A DNA stretch of 64,000 nucleotides from NCBI GenBank assembly GCA_035222895.1, contig JAVYIG010007849.1, positions 32,394-96,393 on the forward strand, given 5' to 3'. The stretch comes from Strongylocentrotus droebachiensis (lineage: Eukaryota > Echinodermata > Echinoidea > Camarodonta > Strongylocentrotidae). Within the stretch, counting starts at the first letter, position 1. The number at the start of each line of letters is the position of its first letter. Below the pieces are notes generated by a model. The model saw only the letters and a program-made list of their open reading frames with translations, was not told the origin of the DNA and did no database searches. This document shows, one piece after another, positions 1 through 12,609 of this stretch. Made by a program: the position numbers and the translations under genes.

Positions 1-74
1 CTTAGAAAGACTGTGGATCAGCTGAGAAGAGAAGCAAACATTGATAGATGTAAACTTTCCCAAGTAGCCGCTGA
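1..74 (+). CDS. G-gamma exon (5' end outside window)
   Basis: Open from base 1 in frame 1, with 24 codons plus two bases. It holds the N-terminal coiled-coil helix that contacts G-beta, including E-A-N-I-D-R. The donor GTAAGT follows at 75. Confidence 0.92.
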
Positions 75-938
75 GTAAGTACGCTGAATTATTGCGATAC
101 AGAAACGAGAGAGAGGTGGTAGTGATATGATGGACGCCGGGCTTACTCGGCCAAGCCGCCCACGGCACTCGCGTCGTTATCCACCGGCATTAGCCAACTA
201 ATTATGGTACGGCCGGATGGCATTTTGGGTTCAAGAAAGAAAGAAAGAAATTAAAGCCAAAGGAAATGAATGAAACTAAAGAGATAGAGAAAATGGAGTA
301 GAGATAGTGAATGAAGTGAACTTAAAGACAAGGAAGGAGAGAAAGGGAAGCCAAAGCGCAAGCCAAAGAAAGAAACGAGTGGCGAGAGGAAGAAAGAAGG
401 AAATGGAAGAGGAAGATTCAAGAGTGATATGCGTCCCCGACAGAGAGGCAATATTAAAAGAAAATTATTTACTATTTATCTTTGAATTGGCTTAATTGCA
501 GAATACCCTACCATATTAGTAGTTACATACCGGTATACATGTAGACCTATCTATGTCTCTATCAGGGGGGAAAATACACGGGGCGAATTAGCCCCCCAAA
601 TGCCAAAATGAGCCCCCGAAAGTCATAAAAGAGCCCCCCAAAATTTGCATAAAGTTCAATGCAAAACAAATTGAAGAGTGTTATTTTCATGCAAGCAAGC
701 TTGACAAAGTAGCCCCCGAAATGATTTAAATATTTTTTCCCTGGTCTCTATATCTCTCTCTGTCTGTCTCTCTTTCTGTCTCTCTTTTTTTCTTTCTCTC
801 TCTCTCTCTCTCTCTCACTACAGACTATTGAACTACTGTGAGCAGAATGTTGGCAATGACTACCTTCTGACGGGGATTCCCCTCCCTGGCGTGACTAACC
901 CATATAAGGAGAAGAAGATTGGATGCAGCATCATTTGA
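1..938 (+). CDS. G-protein gamma subunit, 3' part of gene (partial)
   Basis: Two exons joined 1-74 and 824-938 encode the last 62 residues of a heterotrimeric G-protein gamma subunit, which pairs with G-beta and anchors the dimer to the plasma membrane. The first exon reads L-R-K-T-V-D-Q-L-R-R-E-A-N-I-D-R, the conserved helix of the family (human members read K-x-V-E-Q-L-K-x-E-A-N-I-D-R). The second exon contains L-L-N-Y-C-E, then N-P-Y-K-E-K-K, then the terminal CaaX box C-S-I-I and a TGA stop. A final Ile suggests geranylgeranylation, by family rules. The junction GA|A keeps the frame and makes a Glu codon; the donor is GTAAGT and the acceptor CACTACAG. Family members are about 68-75 residues, so only roughly 6-12 N-terminal residues lie left of the window. 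The paralogue cannot be named. Confidence 0.93.
75..823 (+). other. G-gamma intron
   Basis: GT-AG intron of 749 bp in phase 2. It carries a short repeated motif of the form AGCCCCC(G/C)AAA at about 590-725, a purine-rich tract (230-410) and a CT microsatellite (750-816) that merges into the polypyrimidine tract of the acceptor at 823. Confidence 0.85.
824..938 (+). CDS. G-gamma terminal exon with CaaX box
   Basis: Completes the split Glu codon and encodes 37 residues, ending K-K-I-G-C-S-I-I before TGA at 936-938. The Asn-Pro-(Phe/Tyr) motif upstream of the basic cluster is a family hallmark and is present as N-P-Y. A possible AATAAA lies at 2027-2032, but its use cannot be judged. Confidence 0.94.
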
Positions 939-1039
939 GATTAAAAGAGACTGTTACCCTTTTCTACACTTTGATAGCCCACAGTCAAGGTATGTATGGT
1001 ACATGTTTGTTTGTCTGAAAAGTGGTAAATGTTGCTCAG

Positions 1040-1296
1040 TCTCTGTTTCTAAACATCTCCATCTCCTTCCTCATTCTCTTGATGTTTTTTTTTATTATTT
1101 CTCTTCTTCCTCTATCTTCATCTTTCTTTCTTCCTTTCTCACTCTTTTTTGTTTTGTTTTTGCTCTCTTTGTCTTCCTCCCTGTCTCTCTTTCTATCTCA
1201 TTTTCTCTATCCCTCTCTTTCTCCACTGTTCATTTTCCATCTCTTCTTGGCTGTATCTCTGTCTGTCAGTCTGTCTATCCCCCCCCCCCCCCCCCT
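1040..1296. repeat. CT-rich tract with poly-C
   Basis: Pyrimidine-rich low-complexity DNA in the likely 3' UTR or downstream flank of the G-gamma gene, ending in a run of C at about 1279-1295. Long open frames here are a by-product of composition. Confidence 0.85.
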
Positions 1297-1385
1297 CGGG
1301 GGTGCGGCCTTATCGCCAGCAAATACGGTACATGAATGATGAATCAAGGGTGCCGCTTGGAGCTTGCGTAGTGCTGCAGTGCTGC

Positions 1386-1532
1386 AGGAGGTTTGTCAAC
1401 AAACCTAGGTTTATGTGCGTCATATGACGTGTTTTGATGCATTTTAACAAGTTTTTACAAACCTTTGACTGAAACGCTTCAAAACACGTCATATGACGCA
1501 CATAAAAACATAGGTTTGTCTACAAACCTCCT
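1386..1532. mobile_element. Palindromic MITE-like element (147 bp)
   Basis: Inverted arms of about 55 bp start AGGAGGTTTGT and contain GTGCGTCATATGACG in each arm, separated by a short centre at about 1440-1470. This form is typical of a non-autonomous DNA transposon relic. No transposase is present and the target-site duplication is unclear. Confidence 0.75.
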
Positions 1533-1665
1533 TTTTGAATTCGGGCCATAGGGTTGAGACTTGAGAACTGGAAAGACCGATAAAAATCACAGTTTCGGAA
1601 CCAATACACTTTCAGTGTCAGATTATAATGGTACCGTCATTTCATTGGGGGAGATCATGAGACAA

Positions 1666-1814
1666 GGGCCCTGTTTCACAAAGCCTTTCTTCAATGACAA
1701 ATGACAAAAATCAGTGACAAATCTGCTGATAACCAATGAAGAAGCAAGGATTTCAGTAGCTTATAACAAAGACTGTCATTTGTCACTGATGACAAGTTTT
1801 GTGAAACGCCCCCC
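1666..1814. mobile_element. MITE family A copy 1
   Basis: A ~148-bp element with GGG(C/G)C-TTTCACAAA inverted ends and the inner motif TTGTCACTGATGACAAGTTT. The same element recurs at 6753, 16330, 24282, 25067, 31297 and 60193 in this window. Confidence 0.85.
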
Positions 1815-3808
1815 TGAACAATAGTTACGTAAAATAAGGAATCGGTTGACACTGCTGTACATTCTCTATGGAAGCCGTGAGAAACCTTGTCTTATCGTCT
1901 ACCCCAGTATCATTTCTGCGCAGCGTGGGAGGAAGGGCGCCATCTCCTGTCGAACATCGTATTTGTGGTAGGGTCAATAGCAGGGCCCTCTAGAAGGACA
2001 GCACTGAATCTGTTGGGGCTTCCTCGAATAAACACAATTATTATCATTTTTATGAACTAATCACAGACACTAGACATTTGCACAGCATCCTGACTGCAAT
2101 TTGATTGACGTATTAAAACTTTTATACCAACCAGTCTAATAATTTCTCTCCTCTTTCTTTTTCTTTTACAGTCTTATTTCGTTTTTTCTACGCTTTTCCT
2201 CTGCACGGAGCTAGGAGAGAAGAATAGCGTTTGTACAACTCGCCCCACGTTTCTGATGCTGCTAACCGTATGAAGAATGAGTTATTTATTTCATATATAG
2301 ACATTCCCTTTTGTAAACTATGGTTGTGTTCATACAGTTCGCTACTCATGTATGACTGCTCTCAAAGAAGAACTTGATTTATGTAGCTAGTTTAGTTCAT
2401 ATAAACGCTCCCATGTTTTATTTATGTCTGCGTTCATACAAGGTTTTGTATGGATGCTGCCATTAATTTGTTGAAAGAATTGTTTGTTTTTAATATAAGA
2501 ACTCCCATTTATAATAACTGGCTGTGTTCATACAGACTATTTGTATGGGTACTCCTCACTAATGCTTAAGTAGAAGAATATGTTTATTCAAAGGATATGA
2601 ACACTCCCTAAATGTCAATCTTATTTGTATAATATGAATTAAGGTACTCCCACAATCCCACAATATGAACACTCCCATTTGTAATATGTGGGTGCGTTCA
2701 TCTGGTGATCTTTTCTACGGATACTCAAGGAAAGTTTGATGCGAAAGACCAACACTTATTTTAGTTATCTATTGACCAACTCTTGCCACAAAAAGATAAG
2801 CCCCAAGACTAGTTGAATGCAATATTTTTTTAAAGATGTCTCCGTATTTGAGTGGAGAACTTTGGAGTTGTTTAAAAAGTCAAACCAATTTTTTTTTAAT
2901 GACATGATGGCTGTTATTTTACATCCAAAGACTTGTTCAGATAATTCACAGTAAATTGCCGCCCCCAAAATAGCCACAACTGTTTCAGGTGTCAATGAAT
3001 GGCAACTGCACAACAAAGGATTTGGGCGTATTCACTGAGCTTTGTATACTAGTATAATATACAGAAATGCGAAGCCAACTACACCTTTACATCGTCATTA
3101 AAATAGACGATGCGGTTTTGCCGAACGAGCCTCGAGTGTAATGTTTGGTCCAAAGATGATAAACGTGCATGTACACCTGTGTGTGTGCATTGCAGAATAG
3201 TGCAATTTTTTTTACTTTTAATGTCGAGTTTAGTCAAATTCTTGTAGCTTTTTTTTCCATAGACTGTTGTCAGTGTACAAAATGCAGTATCTGTTTTCTT
3301 TTGTTTACACAATACATGTGTATTACTCACAGTATGTTTAAGTATAACATAAAAAATGCCTAGTTTTGCCCAGAATCCCATGTACATGTACAGTGTATAC
3401 TGTAATAACATTATTTATGTAAATGTGTATAATTGCTTCTTTTCCTGACATGGTTTTCAAAATCAAACTCATTGTCAAAGATTTCTATCACAACAAATCC
3501 ATTTTATTGTCACGTATGATGTCTTAAAAAACCTGTTTACATACATTCCAGCAAGTGCATGTAACAATCAGTGGTAACACAAAATTTACTCGTATACATA
3601 AGATCAAGTAAATTTGTTATACTTTGATAAATCCAAAACTTAGACCATAGGCCATATTTTTCTAATGTAACCCTGCATGTCAATATAATTGTTTTCATTC
3701 ACTTGTCAAAAATAATTGTATTTCAAGAGTCAAAATGTTTGTTGGGGCAAGCCATGTGTGTCCTATCTAGCAACAATTAGTGAACATGCAATTCACATTG
3801 TGCGTACC
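1815..3808. repeat. Intergenic; degenerate ~100-bp tandem repeat at 2290-2730
   Basis: About five diverged units share the motif ACTCCCATTTGTAA followed by GTGCGTTCATACAG, near 2297, 2400, 2497, 2598 and 2672. I see no exon or other structure in the rest of the interval. Confidence 0.6.
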
Positions 3809-4215
3809 TTAAAGGTAAAAACCAGTTTTGGAAACGCCCCCCCCTCTCAAAGAAAATGAAATGGAAGCTCTTATTACCAATCATGTGAAAGAATATGCTT
3901 TGACTAATACGTGATGATACAAATTTTACCGGGAAACCGCCTACGTATTGATATACATTGCGTATTTGGTAAATTATTATATCTATTTGGACCTGCTAGA
4001 TATAGTGCACATGTCGCGTAGTCCCATATACATCTTTCTGTGTACAGTGCTTGTAACTTAACCAAGACTGGGCCAAGTTTCTTATCATTTTGATGATTTC
4101 AGAACCTTGCAGTACACATCAATACTTATATGCTAGATGATCAACCTTTTCTGATCGATTCCACAACGTTTCTTTCACAATGCAATGGCATGACCAGAAT
4201 GGTTTTTAACTTTAA
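3809..4215. mobile_element. TTAA-flanked element, family C copy 1
   Basis: Starts TTAA-AGGTAAA and ends AC-TTTAA, with internal blocks TCTTTCACAATGCAATGGC and GTACAGTGCTTGTAACTT. It matches the copies at 7382, 34687 and 54452. TTAA target duplication is known for Kolobok and piggyBac superfamilies; the family assignment is inference. Confidence 0.75.
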
Positions 4216-5440
4216 TACAACATTTTTTCACAGGTCATTGAAATAATTCATATTGAGGCACTTCACAATGACGTACACATAATTAAATTAAGTGACATTA
4301 GGAAATTGACTCTTTATTCTAATGCACCATAAAAATGATAAAATCAGACTTCCAACTTTCTCTTCAAGGTTAAAAAAGCTGGATTTGAGTGGTATAACAC
4401 AATGCCTTGCCAATTTGCCTTGTCCGCACACACCGTCAGGTTTCCATGACAACCGCCCATTACTCACATTGAACTCAAGGAAAAGGATGCATACCGTATA
4501 ATGCAGTGTTTTGAGTATGTACATGTATGTAAGGCTATAGGGGCCAGTTAAATCATGGTTTCATACATTTTCTGATATCTTATACAATGTAAGCCTGTAC
4601 ATAAAACACTGCAAACAATTCTATTCAATTCTATTAGTTTTCATTGGCTTATGTAATTCTAATTTTTTAAAGTGTTGATAGTAACCACATCCCCCAACGA
4701 TGGACATTTTGACCTACATGTATTTTGTATATTTGCACTTTTAGTTAATGTTTCACCTTTTTTGCAGTTAATATTAATATCAAACATGGTACATGTACCG
4801 GTATGTGTATTTGTGTTAGTACTTATACATGTAGCAATGTACTGATGCAGTAAACTCATTTTTGGCACTTGGACCTAAAAAGCATTTTCATGTCGTTTCA
4901 CTGGCATGCATTGTTACATGTACCGGTAATATGATTTTTGTCAGGTTTGTAAGTGTGCCATGAATGAAAATTTTGTGATTACAGGACCGTAAATAGGATT
5001 CTTTTATGTATTTTTTAAAATTTTATTTACCGGTATAAACAATATCCTGTATAACTATAAATAATTGTCTTTCTTTTTTCTTTTTTTTTTTGGGGGGGGG
5101 GGTGCAGGCATTATATGAGGTGGACCCTTTTGAGGGTGCACAGTAACCAAAGGTTTGGGAGAGTTAAGGAAAAACTTGAATTATTCTGTCTGAAAATCAA
5201 GTTTTAGGTACAATTTTCAACACCAAAATGGTTTCACTAAGAACCGTGTCCTACCCATGTTGTTTGCATTGTTTCCTTCAAACAGGTTAAAGTTAGTCTT
5301 CGATTGTGATTACAGACCAATAAAAACACTGATAGGTCATTATGTAGAACTTGCAATTATACTGTATACTGTTTGTAGTATTTATGTATTATGACTTTTG
5401 AATTCATGTCATTAAATTTTACGAAACACAACAGTTTGGT
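4216..5440. other. Intergenic, nothing recognised
   Basis: AT-rich sequence with a T/G homopolymer stretch at 5085-5103. No splice-flanked conserved coding segment or RNA gene was found. Confidence 0.5.
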
Positions 5441-5454
5441 TTTGGATTTTTGTT

Positions 5455-6045
5455 ATATTTCTCTCTGTCTCTTGTTTCTCTAGTAGTTTACCATCTCCCT
5501 TGTCTTCTATTCATTTTTCACTTTCTTTATCTCTTTCTCCGTTTTTTGTTTCTCTTTCTCTCTCTCTCTCTCTTTATCTTTCTTTCTCTTGCTCTCTTTT
5601 CCTCTCTCCTCTCTTTCTCTTTCTTTCTCTCACTCTTTCAATCATTCTCATTCTTTCTCTCTCTCTCTCTTGGTCCTCTTCTTTCTGTCCTCTCTATATT
5701 TCACTCTTTACAATAAACCTGTACATGTATTAACAACAATCATTGAATTGATAGGCCTGTTCTCTTTCTCCTTGCTCTCACTCTCTCTTTCTCCCTCTCT
5801 TCACCATCTCAGAATTTACTATTCCTTAGTTTCCCTCTCCCCTCTCTCTTTCTCTGTCTCTCCTGCTCTCCCACTCGCTGTTCACTTTCACTTCAAAACT
5901 TATTGGTCTTGTCTTTATCCCTCTTTTGGTATATCTCTTCATCAGTTGATTTCTTTCTTTTCATCTCTTATTTCCTACTCTGTTTCGATCCTTTTCTCTC
6001 TCTGTCTCCCCTCTCTCTCTCTTTCTCTCTCTCTCTCTCTGAAGA
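5455..6045. repeat. CT-rich microsatellite region
   Basis: Long (CT)n and (CTTT)n tracts with a few unique interruptions. The overlapping Ser/Leu-rich open frames have no family signature. Confidence 0.85.
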
Positions 6046-6752
6046 AAACCCATCCAACACAGGAGTGTGGCATTCTTTATACATATATTTTATTACTTTT
6101 TTGTCACACTTCATCGTTTCAAATCTTACATTCAACTTTCACAGGTTATTCCATACACTGGCCGTTCACTTGAACTTGTAATATATACCACACATAGGAC
6201 CAGTAAGTGTCTACATGTTGTACTGTTATCTTGTACACAGAAGATATTAAGTTAATACATGTCCAAGTAACTGTACATACCTACCATACACTGTCAGTAT
6301 GGTATCTTCAAATACTTAATAACAAATGAAAACCTGGGACATTCTTATACCAGCAAATAAAACAATAAAACGTATTATGACTACTTTCAAAACATCTATT
6401 TTTTTCCTACAAATACATCTACACACTGATTCAAAACAAAACATTCTCTTGCTAATTTTCAATAAGTAAAATAAACAAGTCTGGCGATTCTACTAACATA
6501 AAAATGCTCCACAAATTTCAGATAAATGTATCACGATTTCTGGAGAAAAAAGAAAATTGCATTTCATCTCATTTCATCTACCTTGCTCATTTACAACCAC
6601 AGATGTAATTCTTAACCAGTCGCCTACTGAAACCGGTTCATCCCTGTATTACGCCTAATGGGTTTAGACAATTTAGCAGTCAACTGGTTAATACATTCCC
6701 AGGTAATAATTAAGTGAGACAAGCATGACATTTAAAACTACATCAAACACCT
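6046..6752. other. Intergenic, nothing recognised
   Basis: Unique-looking AT-rich DNA. I see no coding or structural signal. Confidence 0.45.
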
Positions 6753-6900
6753 GGGCCCCATTTCACAAGGCTTGTCATCAGTAACAAACGACAGTTTGTA
6801 TTATAAGCTAGAGAAATCCTTGCTTCTGATTGGTCATCAGCAGATTTGCCACTGATTTTTCTCCTTTGTCATTGAAAAAAGACTTTGTGAAACGGGCCCC
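6753..6900. mobile_element. MITE family A copy 2
   Basis: Same ~148-bp palindromic element as at 1666, here in the opposite orientation (the CTTGTCATCAGTAACAAACG end comes first). Confidence 0.85.
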
Positions 6901-7381
6901 TGATTAATCAAATACAAGCCTTGATTATAGATTAGAATCACAAAGTTATCATCGACACGTAAATATATTCTTCAAAACACATTATGATGTAAAAATATTA
7001 CACTGTAGGTAACTTGTTGACTGCTGTATTAGTAGTACTTTGCATATATTGTTCTTTCAGACTGCTGGTTCATCATACACAGTATCATTTAAAGGTACTA
7101 CTTAATGTATATACATTATTTCAAAGATTCTATGTGTAATGAATAGCGAGATATACTTGGAAAAGAAAGAAGAAAGCGTCTGTTTGAAGCCAGAAGGTCG
7201 TTGACCCCTTGAACCGGGTGGCCCATGTACCATTAAGACTATGGCAATGGATGAGTTAACCCCCTCTGGCTTCAGATAGACGTAATAGCAAATTAAATAT
7301 TTCTCCACAAAATGCAATTTGCAGATACTTCAAGACATCAAGAGACTTTGAAAATGAAAAATATTTTCTATACATGAAGTA

Positions 7382-7766
7382 TTAAAGGTATAGACCAGTT
7401 TTGGACAACGTCCCCCTCTCAAAAAATGAAATGGAAGCTCTTATTACCAATCATGTGAAAGAATATGATTTGACTAATACATGATGATACAAATTTTGCC
7501 AGGACACCGCCTACTAATTGATATATTTGGTATGTTATCATATCGATCCAGCCTGGATAGATATCGCGTAGTCCATATACATTTTTCTGTGTACAGTGCT
7601 TGTAACTTTAACAAGTACTGGGCCAAATTTCTAATCATTTTGATGATTCCAGAACCTTGCAGTACACATCAATACTTATATGCTAGATGATCAACCTTTT
7701 CTGATTGATTCCACCACGTTTCTTTCACAATGCAATCGCATGACCAGAACTGGTCTATACCTTTAA
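7382..7766. mobile_element. TTAA-flanked element, family C copy 2
   Basis: Begins TTAA-AGGTATAGACCAG and ends CTGGTCTATACCT-TTAA, so the inverted termini and the TTAA duplication are both intact. This is the best copy for defining the family ends. Confidence 0.85.
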
Positions 7767-8344
7767 TCACTATACTTGCAACCCCCTCCACTTGTTTTTC
7801 AAGCTCTGTGGAAAAGACAATTCTACTATTAAAAGTAATATATTTTTCACTATTAAATATTAAATAGTACCTTTAAGCATTCATGTTTTTTCTACTATTA
7901 ACAGTGTTTTATTCATACTTTTGAACCATCAAATATAAACACATATAACAAGGGATCAACTAGTAAATAGTACTTTGATATTTCATGATTAAATTCACTA
8001 TGACCTCTTTTTCAAAATCGATACACTTGGTCAGGAGGAAAAGTCTTGCACAATAATAAATGTCTAAAACTTACGATTCATGTTTATATCCCTGCCTGAC
8101 AAGTGACAATGGCTCTATAATACATGTATATGAGCCCTGACAATATCATATGCTATTAATATTTTTCTTTTTTTTAATCATTCTATAAAAAATGATGGTC
8201 AATCAATCTTCTGCTCATACTGTTTGGCAGCAAGGAAATATTCAACAGAGTTTAGAAAGTAATACATATCCATGGGAATGTGGTTGAATCACAAAATCAA
8301 TTCAACAAAAACAAAATGACTCATGAACCTCCAAAGTACATGTA
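7767..8344. other. Intergenic, nothing recognised
   Basis: AT-rich, with imperfect TACTATTAA(A/T)-type repeats near 7830-7990. No gene evidence. Confidence 0.4.
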
Positions 8345-8665
8345 GGCGCGTCTTCATCATCTCGAGATTGCCAAATAACCCGCTATTTCTGATTTGGGAA
8401 ATAATCCCGACGTTACAAATCGCGTCTTCATCAGCTCGAGATTCGACCTAAACTTGAAACTCGAGCTTGCGAAATTAGCTCGAGATATTTTGCTTAGCAT
8501 TTGCGCATACTGCGAGTCTTCGGTCTGGTGAAGAGGCACCGGACAAATAGCTGGATATTTTGCCAAATAGTGGGATATTTTGCAAACTATCTCATGATAT
8601 CTTGAGAGGACAATCCCGACCAAATATCCCGCTAATTGCAACTCCGGGCTGATGAAGACGCAAAT
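8345..8665. mobile_element. Palindromic element, TCTTCATCAGCTCGAG family, copy 1
   Basis: Carries the ends TCTTCATCATCTCGAG and GCTGATGAAGACGC, and inner motifs such as CCCGCTATTT and GGATATTTTGC, shared with 19700-19933 and the intact copy at 40512-40890. Confidence 0.75.
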
Positions 8666-8699
8666 TAGCTGAATCTTACATAATCTATCCATCGAGTGG

Positions 8700-9192
8700 A
8701 GGATGAACACCACACGCATGCACCTGGTGGGGACTTGAACCCTCAGTCTCGTGATTTAAAGTCCAGTGCACGAACCACTGAACTAGAGTCATTACATGAA
8801 TCTATCCAGTCAGAGAAATGGTCATCTGCCGTTGTATGAAAGATGAACACCACATATATGCACCTGGTGGGGACTTGAACCCTAAGTTTATTGATTGAAA
8901 GTCCAGTGCACGAACCACTGAACTAGAGTCATTACATGAATCTATCCATTGAGTGGAGGATGAACACCACACGCAATGCACCTGGTGGGGACTTGAACCC
9001 TAAGTCTATTGATTGAAAGTCCAGTGCACGAACCACTAAACTACAATCATTTCATGAATCTATCCAGTCAGAGAAATGGTCATCTGCCGTTGAATGAAAG
9101 ATGAACACCACATATATGCATCAGATAGGGACTTGAACCCTTAATATCCAGACTGAAAGTCCAGTGCACGAACCACTAAACTACAGTCAAAC
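8700..9192 (-). repeat. Four tRNA-like units in a tandem SINE-type array
   Basis: Read on the minus strand, each unit contains TAGTTCAGTGGTTCGTGCAC, resembling a pol III A box with D-arm, and GGGTTCAAGTCC, resembling a B box and T-arm, about 30 bases apart. The common point CACGAACCACT recurs at about 8769, 8909, 9027 and 9167, giving spacings of 140, 118 and 140 bp. They look like tRNA-derived SINE heads rather than working tRNA genes, because the acceptor stems do not pair convincingly. Confidence 0.65.
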
Positions 9193-10160
9193 ATGCATCT
9201 CTTCAGTCAGATAATATAATCAAATTAACCCTGTAACTACTGATTTATTTTATTTTAATTTGCTTATAATATGATCTATGCAGCTCTCTCGCGCAAAGGG
9301 TTAATCAACGGCTAAGTATTGAATATAACAAAGTCATAGTCTGAGTGAGTATACTTGGTTTTCAATATAACACACAATGTTCTATATTCTATCATGTACC
9401 CTGTTGAGACTGATTGATAAAAATAGATGTAATCATAAAGAGAAAGAACATAGCTGATCGTAATATTCAAATATAATCAAATATAATCATATATAATCAA
9501 ATATAATTACGATATATTGATTATTCAAAGTCATAAATATAGATCTCCTTTTATTCACACAACGCAGCAAATGTTAAAATTTTTTGTTAATGATTTTGAT
9601 GCCTCAACTTGAAATAAGAAGAAAGTTACTCCATGTTAAGCTATGCTTAGTCCAAGTAGATACAACATTGAATGCTACTCCAAGCTACTCTTTCGTACTC
9701 TGCCAAAATAGCTATCATTGCTCTTGGCATATTCTGTTGTACATCATGTACACTCCCTGTATCTAAGGGTGGATTTGATGCAAGTGTGTTGGCTGAATTG
9801 CAATGTTCATTGCAACGTACTGTCATACCCAGAGAGTGGGTCGAAAGAGTGATTTAATCTTATCTTATCTTACTTTTCAAATTAACTATGAACCGCTTTT
9901 TACTTTCTTGTTTTCTTCTAAATTCTAATCGTCCTTCGGCTTAACCCAAATATTAAGCCTTTTCAAATATTTGCATTTTTGAAGTCAAGACTTAAGTTAA
10001 CATAATAAACATTTACAAGAGAGTGAATTAATAATAGGATTCCACTGAACTCCATACAAACTATCCACAAAGTGTTTAATACTCCAATACCATGATCCAT
10101 TTCAGACAAAACTTATTGCATAGTCGTCTGGCAAATTTTGCCTTTTTAAAAGATCTTTGT
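9193..10160. other. Intergenic, nothing recognised
   Basis: Includes a short ATATAATCAA repeat at about 9465-9510. No coding or RNA feature was found. Confidence 0.45.
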
Positions 10161-10175
10161 CAATCTCACCTTATA

Positions 10176-10392
10176 ATCTCTCCCTCTTTCTTTCTCTCTT
10201 TTTCTCTTACTTTCTCTCTCTCTCTCACTCCGTTTCTATCTTCCACTTTCTTTCCAAATCTCACTCCCACTATCTCTATCTTTGAGGCTATCACCCCCCT
10301 CTCTCACTCTTTCTATCTCTCTCTCTCCCTCTCTCTCTCTCTCCCTCTCTCCCTCTCTCTCTCTCTGACCCTCTCTCTCTCTCTCTCTACAG
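10176..10392. repeat. CT-rich microsatellite
   Basis: Mostly (CT)n and (CTTT)n. The open frame through it is composition only. Confidence 0.85.
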
Positions 10393-10539
10393 ACCCTATT
10401 GGAACTGAACAACCAGTTGTGACTATATTATTATTACTACACTACTATCACTACACTACCATCTTTCATTACTAATATCGAGTAGAGTTGGCTACATCAA
10501 TATATCAAAGGAACTCAGATGAACATTAATGTCCAATAT

Positions 10540-10990
10540 TCATCTAGTCATTATACAATGATAAAATATAGTACCATGGCATCGCTTTTTGAATAATCGT
10601 TTTCCATCAAATGGGTAGAAACTAAATATTGCGCAAGAACACAGCGCAGGCAAGCTGTAGCAATCTAAGGAGTTAAGGAGTGCAACTGTGCCGCAGAATA
10701 GCACGACCTTTTTAGCCAAAGTTTCACCAGTCATACTGATAGGACCTTAAAGAAATTTTCTTTTTTTTGAAAAATCATTTTCCATCAAACGGATGGAAAA
10801 TTAAATTCTTGCAAGAGCACGGGAGTGGCAAGTTTTACAGTCTGGACTCAACTCACACTGAGATGCAAAAAGGGATTTTCAGGTCATGGCCCTGTTCATA
10901 CGTTACTATAATTATCACAATTACTTTCCACATAACAGGTTCCAAATGGCTATTCTTGCGCGTACGCAGGGCATGGCAAGTTTGACAGCC
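10540..10990. repeat. Degenerate direct repeats (~210 bp)
   Basis: Two related blocks around 10585-10700 and 10775-10870 share CATTTTCCATCAAA(T/C)GG and CTTGC(A/G)CAAGA-like motifs, with a weaker third at 10935-11000. Origin unknown. Confidence 0.5.
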
Positions 10991-12539
10991 ATCGGAACCA
11001 ACTTAACCATTGAGCTGCGGTTAGGGCAATTACATTGTTGCCATATATAATATGGCATAATGTGGCATAAAATGGCAAAGTTCCCCACTATAGATTCATA
11101 GCATCAACAGGACAAACCTTTAAGAAAACAAAATCATTTCTTAATTCCACAGGGTAAATTTTTACAGAAACAAAAGATAAAAATCAAGCTACATAAAGCA
11201 TTATGACTTATCATGTACAACTTGAATTAAAACCATGGATACAAACTACAACCTTTTACTGCGGGAAAAAACAGAAATGAATAAAACAATTGAATACTGC
11301 ATGTTACATAATTCTCTTTGTATACAGCAATAATTATCTCCTCACTGATTAACATACAGTACATGGAGAAATATTAAAAATGGAAATATTTGCACATACC
11401 CCAGGTGAATATATAAAGAGCAACAAAAAAAAGCCCCCAAACTCTCTTTCATACAGTTTCATGTACAGGTACAAAACAGGGGCATTTCAAAGACGGAATA
11501 TTTACATCTAGGTATTTGGCTTTTTATGCCAGTTATCTACAAAATTTCAATTTCAACCGCACGAATAGAAATTTAAAAACTAAGCAATAAGAAAAGGAAA
11601 GGTACACACTCTGTCAGTAGATATACATGGTTCCAATATCTTTCTTTCAGAGACCAAATCATTTGAATAAACACCAATGATATTCAGTTAACAACTACAT
11701 TACTCATAACCTTGCCAAGTTATGTCATTTTTAAAGCATATGACTAAAAATTAAGTTGTTCTAATTCATGTTTCTTGATAATGTGACATGTTAAAGCTTA
11801 TATCTAAAAGTAAGTACTGTATGGCCTTAATTCAACCAGTCCAACTTTCATTCTCGAGTTACAAAAAATCCCCAAAATATGAAATTTACAAGGGTATGGA
11901 TGATTTAGTTGTTAAGTGTACCGGTATGGATTTTGAAAGAAAAACAACATATGATATGTATGGATTAAAATAACAAATAATAAAAGCAATAAAATGGCGT
12001 TTCTAGTTCTCTGTTAAAAAATCTATACTGATCAGTTGAACTAGATATTAAATGCAAGTCAAAATATGTTTAACATTTTATCAGACATCCTCATTGTGTA
12101 CACATCTAATTTCCATTGTAAGTACTTATACATTGATTGACCCGTACCTGAAAGGGGTTTTGGTTTCATTTTCATTTTAACAGGAAGTGAAAATATTTTT
12201 CATCTAATTTCCATTTTCAGTACCCTGACCTGGTTAAACAGGTTTCGTTTTCGTTTTAAAAGGAAATTAGCTTTAAGGGAGCAGTCAAGAGGAAATAGTT
12301 TGCTGATTGCATATAGCCTACATTAGCTGAAGCTATCTTGGTACAGCAACACTAATGTCAGGCAACTAAGGACAAATGTCATTATACGCTATAGCTCCTC
12401 ATGTACAGTGTACCTTTTATTTACAATAAATGTATGATGGGGGTTGGGTGAACTTGGGTGTCCAGACACCTAACCAACATCAAGACTTCTCTGTTGCCTT
12501 CGGATTGAACGAGAAATATCAATAAAATATCACTAAAAC
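10991..12539. other. Intergenic, nothing recognised
   Basis: Low-GC unique-looking sequence. It could include the ADAR 3' UTR end: a minus-strand AATAAA corresponds to 12416-12421, and a minus-strand ATTAAA lies at about 13088-13093. Neither can be confirmed from sequence alone. Confidence 0.4.
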
Positions 12540-12551
12540 CATCATGAATGT

Positions 12552-12609
12552 TATACAGTAGGCTTGCGGGTGCACCATGTGAGAGGTGCACCCGCAAGCC
12601 TACTGTATA
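12552..12609. repeat. Perfect hairpin: 25-bp arms, 8-base loop
   Basis: Arms at 12552-12576 and 12585-12609 are exact reverse complements, with loop ATGTGAGA. The 13-base direct repeat CATCATGAATGTT lies at 12540-12552 and again at 12645-12657. No other copy was seen in the window. Confidence 0.9.

Noticed and set aside
5450-6181. Ser/Leu/Phe-rich 'membrane protein' frames
   Set aside because: Translation of CT microsatellites. The same artefact occurs at 1022-1339, 10092-10475, 36577-37148, 44553-45684, 46735-47488 and 50520-50843.
8700-9192. Functional tRNA genes
   Set aside because: A- and B-box-like motifs exist, but acceptor stems and anticodon arms do not pair well and units are tandem and diverged, so a SINE-type array fits better.
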